Position numbers and translations under genes: made by a program
From: Lysobacterales bacterium CG02_land_8_20_14_3_00_62_12
GTDB taxonomy: Bacteria > Pseudomonadota > Gammaproteobacteria > Xanthomonadales > Ahniellaceae
Direction of reading: 5' to 3'
DNA: 19,762 nt
Assembly (NCBI GenBank): GCA_002785585.1
Contig: PEUI01000163.1
Span: 1 to 19,762, forward strand
In this document: piece after piece, positions 15,189-19,762 of the stretch
Layout of the letters: every line of letters begins with the position of its first letter
How positions within the stretch are numbered: the stretch's first letter is position 1
The notes under the pieces: model-generated
Told to the model about the DNA's origin: nothing
Seen by the model: only the letters and a program-made list of their open reading frames with translations
Databases searched by the model: none

Positions 15189-17078
15189 ATGCCCATGAAA
15201 CGGTGGATGCTGCGCGCATTGCCCTTGCTCGGCGTGCTGATTTCGGCCACCGCCGTTGCGGCGGTGCCGGACTGGTTCGATCCCGGCGACTCGACCCTGG
15301 ATAATGCGCAACATGCCAAAGCGGCAAATGCTTCCGCCGCCGATGCCACCCGTGGCTTGATCGGCGCGGCCGTCGATCCGGCGCATTCGGTGCAGGCGGT
15401 GATCGATGCCTATGCGCAATGCGATGCGGTGTTTGAGTCGGTGCAGGCCGCCAGCACGCTGGCGCCGGCGCGGGTTGCCGACTTGGTGCAGGCCGCCGCG
15501 ATCAATCCGCGCTGCCCCTGTGGCGGCGAAAATCTTTGGTCGGCGGCACGGCTGGCCAGTCGTGTCCGCATCGAGCACCGCGGTCTGCCGGTCGCCATCG
15601 AAAATCTATGTGGTTGCAGTGGCGCGGCGGCGCAGGCGGCAGCGATGGCGGTGCCGGATCACGCGGAACAGATTCTGGGTGCGGCGCTGGTGGCCAATCG
15701 GCGCGCCGGTGGCGTCGTCGATTCGCTCGGCAAGATCGGCAACATCAGCGGTCCGGTGGCGGCGGCGGGCGGTAGCCTGACGCGCCGCGCCGACAAGCGC
15801 TGCGATGCCGATACCAATCCGGACGATGATTTTGATTTCACCCAGCGTTGGCAAGCCGCCAACGTGGATGTGGCCATTCCGCCGACCAGCCGCGATCCGG
15901 ATTGCGACCAAAAAGCGGCTTCGACCGCGCCGGTGGCCGCCGATGCCGAGTCGACGCCAGACCCGACCAGCCGCGATGACCGTTTGCTGATCGACAGTTA
16001 TGTGGCCGCGGGCAGTGAGCGCGCTCTGGTGTTGTTCAACGGCAACGACCACGCGGTGAATCTGGCGGACGAAAACTATCAGTTTGAGATGTATTTTCCC
16101 GGTGTCGTCGAGCCGGGTCGGCGGATCGGTTTGGCCGGCACAGTGGCAGCGCATGGCTTGTACGTGTTGGCGGGCGATACCGCGAGCAGCGCCTTGCGGG
16201 CCCGGGCCGACATGCTGGTGTCGTCCAACCTGCTGCAACCGAGCGAGGCGGTGGTGCTGCGTCGTGGTCTGGCCAACAGTGGCTGCGGCTGCGCCGAAGT
16301 CACCGTGGCCGGTACCCTCAACGGGCTCGGCGCGAAATCGGAAGACTGGCGCCAGCAGCAGGTCAGCGATGACGCGGTAGGCAAGTTGAACAATGCCGAT
16401 AGTGTCGGTCAGGTGCGCCCGGAGGCAGTCAGCGTTGCTGCTTGGCAATCGCCGTTGGCCACCGTACCGCTGTCATTGGCGCGTCAGGACGATGCCTGTG
16501 ACGGTGATCCCGAAATCGCCGATGATTTTTCGTTGCAGCCGTTTCAGCCCGGAGCGCCAACCGGTGGCGTCTTTCGGCCGAGCTGTGCGGTGGCCACCAC
16601 CGATCTGGTGATTGCCGATTACGAAGCCCGACGCGAAACCGCTGATGCGCCAGTCTGGCGCGCCGTCGAGTTGTACAACCACACCGGTGCCACCGTGGAT
16701 CTGGCGGACCAGGGCTATCTGATCGAGGTCTATCGTGACGGTGGGCGCGAACCCAGTCAGGTGATCGCGCTGAGCGGCGATCTGGTTCGCAGCCAGCGCT
16801 GGTTGCTGGCTTCCGATACCGCGCCGGATGCGGTCAAAGACCAATCCGCTTTGGTCAGCAGCGATTTGGCGGGCGAGGGGGTCGATGCGGTCGTGCTGAA
16901 GCGGCTCACAGTGCGTACCGCCGGTAGCTGCCAGGCCGATGTTTATGCGGCCTTGCGCGAATTGCGTGCGCCGGTGCCCTTGGTCGGACCGCGCATTGGC
17001 GAAATCCCCGGCGAGCCGCGCAACGACGAACCGGTCGTCGATCCGCATCGTGGTGGCGAGATCGCCAGCCCGAATTGA
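15189..17078 (+). CDS. Secreted protein with two lamin-tail-like domains and a Cys-containing helical domain
   Basis: About 629 residues, function unknown. The signal peptide is MPMKRWMLRALPLLGVLISA with cleavage near AVAA. An Ala-rich helical region (about 27-190) contains CPC at 109-111 and CGC at 141-143. Two similar beta-rich domains follow at about 264-358 and 472-572. Both have the order: Asp-Tyr-like start, RAxxLxN, VxLADxxY with a strand, a Gly before a long strand (LYVLAGDTA / WLLASDTAP), ADMLVSSNLL / SALVSSDLAG, and AVVLRR / AVVLKR. This resembles the lamin-tail (LTD) fold of bacterial secreted proteins. There is no C-terminal membrane anchor or sorting motif. The start is uncertain: ATGs at 15156, 15189 and 15195 are in frame; 15189 gives a clean signal peptide and has GGTGA upstream. 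A terminator follows. Confidence 0.75.
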   Translation: MPMKRWMLRALPLLGVLISATAVAAVPDWFDPGDSTLDNAQHAKAANASAADATRGLIGAAVDPAHSVQAVIDAYAQCDAVFESVQAASTLAPARVADLVQAAAINPRCPCGGENLWSAARLASRVRIEHRGLPVAIENLCGCSGAAAQAAAMAVPDHAEQILGAALVANRRAGGVVDSLGKIGNISGPVAAAGGSLTRRADKRCDADTNPDDDFDFTQRWQAANVDVAIPPTSRDPDCDQKAASTAPVAADAESTPDPTSRDDRLLIDSYVAAGSERALVLFNGNDHAVNLADENYQFEMYFPGVVEPGRRIGLAGTVAAHGLYVLAGDTASSALRARADMLVSSNLLQPSEAVVLRRGLANSGCGCAEVTVAGTLNGLGAKSEDWRQQQVSDDAVGKLNNADSVGQVRPEAVSVAAWQSPLATVPLSLARQDDACDGDPEIADDFSLQPFQPGAPTGGVFRPSCAVATTDLVIADYEARRETADAPVWRAVELYNHTGATVDLADQGYLIEVYRDGGREPSQVIALSGDLVRSQRWLLASDTAPDAVKDQSALVSSDLAGEGVDAVVLKRLTVRTAGSCQADVYAALRELRAPVPLVGPRIGEIPGEPRNDEPVVDPHRGGEIASPN

Positions 17079-17100
17079 GCGAGCGTTTTTCTTGCAAAAT

Positions 17101-17132
17101 CCCGCGTCCATGCTGGCGCGGGTTATTTTTTT
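17101..17132 (+). terminator. Rho-independent terminator after the secreted-protein gene
   Basis: CCCGCG, a bulged T and CCA pair with TGG and CGCGGG around a three-base loop, giving nine pairs. TTATTTTTTT follows. It begins 22 bases after the stop of the upstream gene and is the most convincing intrinsic terminator in the window. It ends only 21 bases before the ugd start codon. Confidence 0.88.
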
Positions 17133-17153
17133 CCAGGGATTGAAAACCAAGCC

Positions 17154-18494
17154 ATGCATGTCACGATTTTTGGTACCGGGTATGTGGGTCTGGTCACCGG
17201 CACCTGTCTCGCCGAAGTCGGCAACCAGGTGATTTGCGTCGATGTCGATGTGGCCAAGATTGCTGCGCTGGGCCAAGGCCAGGTGCCGATCTTCGAGCCC
17301 GGCCTGGAGGAAATGGTCCTTGCCAATCTGCGCGCTGGTCGGCTGCAATTCACCACCGATGCGGCGGCGGCGCTGGTCGCTGCGGAGTGCGTGTTTATCG
17401 CCGTCGGCACGCCGCCGGGCGAGGACGGCAGCGCCGATCTTTCGCATGTGTTGACGGTGGCGCGCACGGTGGGTGAGCATCTCGACCATTACGCGGTGAT
17501 CGTCAATAAATCGACGGTACCGGTGGGCACCGCCGAGCGGGTGCGATCGGTGATCGCCGAGGCGATGCAGCACCGCAGCCAGTGCCCCGGTTACGACGTG
17601 GTTTCCAATCCGGAATTCTTGAAAGAAGGCGATGCCGTCAAGGACTGCATGCGTCCGGATCGGATCGTCATCGGCAGCGATAGCGTGCCGGCGGTAGAAC
17701 GATTGAAGAAGCTGTACGCGCCGTTTCATCGCAACCACGAACGCTTGGTATTGATGGATCTGCGATCGGCCGAGCTGACCAAATACGCCGCCAACGCCAT
17801 GCTTGCGACCAAGATCAGCTTCATGAATGAGATCGCCAATATTGCCGAGCACGTCGGTGCGGATATCGAGCAGGTGCGGCTTGGCATCGGCTCCGACCCG
17901 CGCATTGGTTACGCTTTCATTTATCCGGGTGTCGGCTATGGCGGCTCGTGCTTTCCCAAAGACGTGTCGGCGCTCGAGCAAACTGCCCGTCAGCATGGTT
18001 ACGTGCCCAATTTGTTGAACGCGGTGGGCGCCGTCAACGCGGCGCAGAAACATCGCTTGTTCGAACTCCTGTCCGGGCATTTCGCTGGACAGTTGGCCGA
18101 CCGTACCATCGCGGTTTGGGGCTTGGCGTTCAAGCCGAATACGGATGACTTGCGCGAAGCCCCGGCGAGCATTTTGTTGCAGCAGTTGTGGGCGGCCGGC
18201 GCACGCGTGCAGGCGTTTGATCCCGAGGCCGGCAAGGCCGCAGCAAAATTGTTTGGTGAGCGCGCCGATCTGGTCTTGTGCAGCGACGCCATGGCTGCCG
18301 TGCGCGGCGCCGATGCACTGGTGGTGGTCACCGAGTGGAAGCAGTTTTGGAGCCCCAATTTTGCCGCCTTGAAAGCGGCGCTGACGACGCCGGCCATCTT
18401 TGATGGGCGCAATATTTTTGATCCCAAAGTGGTGGAGGCCGCGGGTATTGCTTACTACGGCATCGGCCGGGGTCGTTCGGTCCGTCGCGGCTGA
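17154..18494 (+). CDS. ugd: UDP-glucose 6-dehydrogenase
   Basis: Cytoplasmic enzyme that oxidises UDP-glucose to UDP-glucuronate with two NAD+, feeding capsule, exopolysaccharide or lipopolysaccharide synthesis. The 446-residue protein is of normal length. The N-terminal Rossmann motif is FGTGYVGLVTG at 6-16. Next are GTPPGEDGSADLSHV, NKSTVPVGTAE, SNPEFLKEGDAVKDCMRPDR, and ELTKYAANAMLATKISFMNE with the catalytic Lys210. GVGYGGSCFPKD carries the nucleophile Cys266. The C-terminal NAD/UDP domain has VWGLAFKPNTDDLREAPA and DGRNIFDP. The start is ATG 17154, because the Rossmann fold follows at once. The uxs-type gene follows after 65 bases, so the pair makes UDP-xylose from UDP-glucose. The ribosome-binding site is weak. 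Confidence 0.97.
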   Translation: MHVTIFGTGYVGLVTGTCLAEVGNQVICVDVDVAKIAALGQGQVPIFEPGLEEMVLANLRAGRLQFTTDAAAALVAAECVFIAVGTPPGEDGSADLSHVLTVARTVGEHLDHYAVIVNKSTVPVGTAERVRSVIAEAMQHRSQCPGYDVVSNPEFLKEGDAVKDCMRPDRIVIGSDSVPAVERLKKLYAPFHRNHERLVLMDLRSAELTKYAANAMLATKISFMNEIANIAEHVGADIEQVRLGIGSDPRIGYAFIYPGVGYGGSCFPKDVSALEQTARQHGYVPNLLNAVGAVNAAQKHRLFELLSGHFAGQLADRTIAVWGLAFKPNTDDLREAPASILLQQLWAAGARVQAFDPEAGKAAAKLFGERADLVLCSDAMAAVRGADALVVVTEWKQFWSPNFAALKAALTTPAIFDGRNIFDPKVVEAAGIAYYGIGRGRSVRRG

Positions 18495-18546
18495 TACCGG
18501 CGGATTCGCTTCGCGCCGACGGCACTGTCTACCTATCACCAACAAC

Positions 18547-18550
18547 GGAG
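18547..18550 (+). promoter_or_regulatory. Ribosome-binding site of the UDP-glucuronate decarboxylase gene
   Basis: GGAG, nine bases before the ATG at 18560, supports that start. No promoter is visible in the 65 bases after ugd, which fits co-transcription. Confidence 0.6.
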
Positions 18551-18559
18551 TGTCGCACG

Positions 18560-19525
18560 ATGCGCAACTATGATTCGACCCGCTGCGTTCTGGTCACCGG
18601 TGGCGCTGGTTTTGTCGGCTCCCACCTGTGCGAGCGTTTGCTGGCCTGTGGCCATGAAGTCTTGTGTGTGGACAATCTGTTTACCGGTAGCAAACGCAAC
18701 ATTGCGCACCTGCTGGCGCACCCGCGCTTCGAGTTCCTGCGCCACGATGTCACCTTTCCGCTCTACGTCGAAGTCGATGAAATCTGGAATCTGGCGTGCC
18801 CGGCATCGCCGGTGCACTACCAACACGATCCGGTGCAAACCACCAAGACCAGTGTCATCGGCGCGATCAATATGCTCGGACTGGCCAAGCGCCTGCGCTG
18901 CCGGATTTTGCAGGCTTCGACCAGCGAAGTTTACGGTGACCCGAGCATCCATCCGCAGCCGGAGCAATACTGGGGCAACGTCAATTGCATCGGCCCGCGC
19001 TCCTGCTATGACGAAGGCAAGCGCTGCGCCGAAACGCTGTTCTTTGATTACCAACGGCAGCACGACGTCGACATCAAAGTGGCGCGCATCTTCAATACCT
19101 ATGGTCCGCGCATGCACCCAAACGACGGTCGCGTGGTCTCCAATTTTATTGTGCAGGCCCTCCAGGGCTCGCCGATCACCATCTATGGCGAAGGCCAGCA
19201 GACCCGATCATTTTGCTACGTGGACGACCTGATCGAAGGTTTTCTCAAGTTGATGGCCGCGCCCAAAGGCTTCACCGGACCGGTGAATCTGGGGAATCCG
19301 GGCGAGTTCACCATTCGCGAATTGGCAGAGAAAGTGATCGCCATGGTGGGCTCGAAATCGACCATCCAGTTTTTGCCATTGCCGGCGGACGATCCGCGCC
19401 AGCGCAAGCCCGACATCAGCCAGGCGCGCGCGCAGTTGGGTTGGGAGCCGCAGATCGCGCTCGATCAAGGCTTGCAAAAAACCATCGCCTACTTTGAAGC
19501 GTTGCTGTCCGGGAAAGCGGGCTGA
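18560..19525 (+). CDS. uxs: UDP-glucuronate decarboxylase (UDP-xylose synthase)
   Basis: NAD+-dependent extended short-chain dehydrogenase that decarboxylates UDP-glucuronate to UDP-xylose. At 321 residues it is a typical soluble bacterial UXS. The N-terminal Rossmann motif is VTGGAGFVGSHLCERL. The UXS-specific blocks are near-complete: RHDVTFPLYVEVDEIWNLA, CPASPVHYQHDPVQTTKTSV, GAINMLGLAKR, LQASTSEVYGDP and SCYDEGKRCAETLFFDY, the last with catalytic Tyr150 and Lys154. RIFNTYGPRMHPNDGRVVSN and GEGQQTRSFCYVDDLIEGF follow. One oddity is Cys143 in VNCIGPRSC, where the family nearly always has proline (VNPIG). It follows ugd, which supplies its substrate. UDP-xylose may go to surface glycan or may inhibit Ugd by feedback, as known in other organisms. 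Confidence 0.95.
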   Translation: MRNYDSTRCVLVTGGAGFVGSHLCERLLACGHEVLCVDNLFTGSKRNIAHLLAHPRFEFLRHDVTFPLYVEVDEIWNLACPASPVHYQHDPVQTTKTSVIGAINMLGLAKRLRCRILQASTSEVYGDPSIHPQPEQYWGNVNCIGPRSCYDEGKRCAETLFFDYQRQHDVDIKVARIFNTYGPRMHPNDGRVVSNFIVQALQGSPITIYGEGQQTRSFCYVDDLIEGFLKLMAAPKGFTGPVNLGNPGEFTIRELAEKVIAMVGSKSTIQFLPLPADDPRQRKPDISQARAQLGWEPQIALDQGLQKTIAYFEALLSGKAG

Positions 19526-19620
19526 GGTTTGCGTGCTGGCCGATGTAATTGATCAAGCGCAGTGACTATTGGCGCCAGTACGGCACCGATGGATTGAGCC
19601 AGCGCTTGTTGGTCCCGGTG

Positions 19621-19762
19621 TCAGTCCAGCACGGTGCGCAGGCGCGCGAGCACATCATCGACCAGGCTGGTCGGTGCCGACTCAAGATAGGTTGCCCCCC
19701 GGCAAGCCAGATCGAGTACGCGTACGTCAGTTAGCAACACCACGCCCTGAGTTTGGGTGCCG
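19621..19762 (-). CDS. Partial C-terminus of a MazF/PemK/ChpB-type toxin (endoribonuclease)
   Basis: A minus-strand frame runs in from the right edge and stops at TGA 19621, giving the last 46 residues of a protein. The wording GTQTQGVVLLTDVRVLDLAC, then APTSLVDDVLARLRTVLD, follows the C-terminal pattern of the MazF/PemK/ChpB family: a GVVL strand, a D-or-N-Q-x-R-x-x-D turn, an A-R helix start, and a final helix V-[DE]-[DE]-V-L-A-R-L. Such toxins cleave mRNA and are held in check by an antitoxin usually encoded just upstream, which here would lie beyond the window. The usual Gln in the DQVR position is replaced (TDVR), and the usual Arg after LDLA is Cys. It is convergent with uxs. The call rests on a short segment recognised by eye. 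Confidence 0.65.
   Translation of the reverse strand, partial: GTQTQGVVLLTDVRVLDLACRGATYLESAPTSLVDDVLARLRTVLD

Noticed and set aside
16473..18545. A 690-codon open frame on the minus strand, opposite the secreted-protein and ugd genes
   Set aside because: It is a shadow of the GC-rich forward genes. The composition is His/Arg/Gln/Gly-rich with no recognisable domain, while the forward frames are clear families.
19526..19620. Possible terminator between uxs and the partial toxin gene
   Set aside because: Only TTGATCAA at 19549-19556 is palindromic. There is no GC-rich stem with a T-run on either strand.

Overview
This is a GC-rich window of ordinary, densely packed bacterial chromosome. Enolase, FtsB, RarA and the sigma/anti-sigma pair have wording closest to what I know from the Lysobacterales (Xanthomonadales). 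The gene order eno-ftsB-ispD-ispF-truD and the two types of palindromic extragenic repeat also fit a gammaproteobacterium of that order. This placement is from memory of protein families, not from a search. I see no insertion sequence, prophage, CRISPR array, rRNA or tRNA gene.

Region 1 (1-4020, + strand apart from a divergent partial gene at the left edge): eno, followed by four genes chained by 4-base ATGA overlaps. These are ftsB (division), ispD and ispF (MEP isoprenoid pathway) and truD (tRNA pseudouridine-13). Region 2 (4021-10842, - strand): an MsbA-related ABC exporter, an ECF sigma factor overlapping its probable membrane anti-sigma factor, a DUF3014 membrane protein, and murB and pyrD, which overlap by 8 bases. 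Palindromic repeats lie on both sides of the ABC gene: a REP-like element at 4037-4083, and an inverted pair of a different family at 6095-6226.

Region 3 (11060-13794, + strand): lolA (lipoprotein chaperone), rarA (replication-fork AAA+ ATPase) and a small membrane protein of unknown function. Region 4 (13832-17078): an orphan nucleotidyltransferase-fold gene on the - strand, a 367-base gap with an unexplained open frame, and a large secreted protein that appears to carry two lamin-tail-like domains behind a cysteine-containing helical domain. Region 5 (17154-19525, + strand): ugd and a UDP-glucuronate decarboxylase, which together convert UDP-glucose to UDP-xylose. A strong terminator hairpin sits only about 20 bases before ugd. 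The window ends in the C-terminal part of a MazF/PemK-type toxin gene on the - strand.

Most of the window is housekeeping. The parts least explained by known biology are the secreted protein at 15189-17078, the gap beside it with the orphan nucleotidyltransferase, the inverted repeat pair at 6095-6226, and the terminator placed in the ugd leader. I found no strong case for a wholly new multi-gene system.
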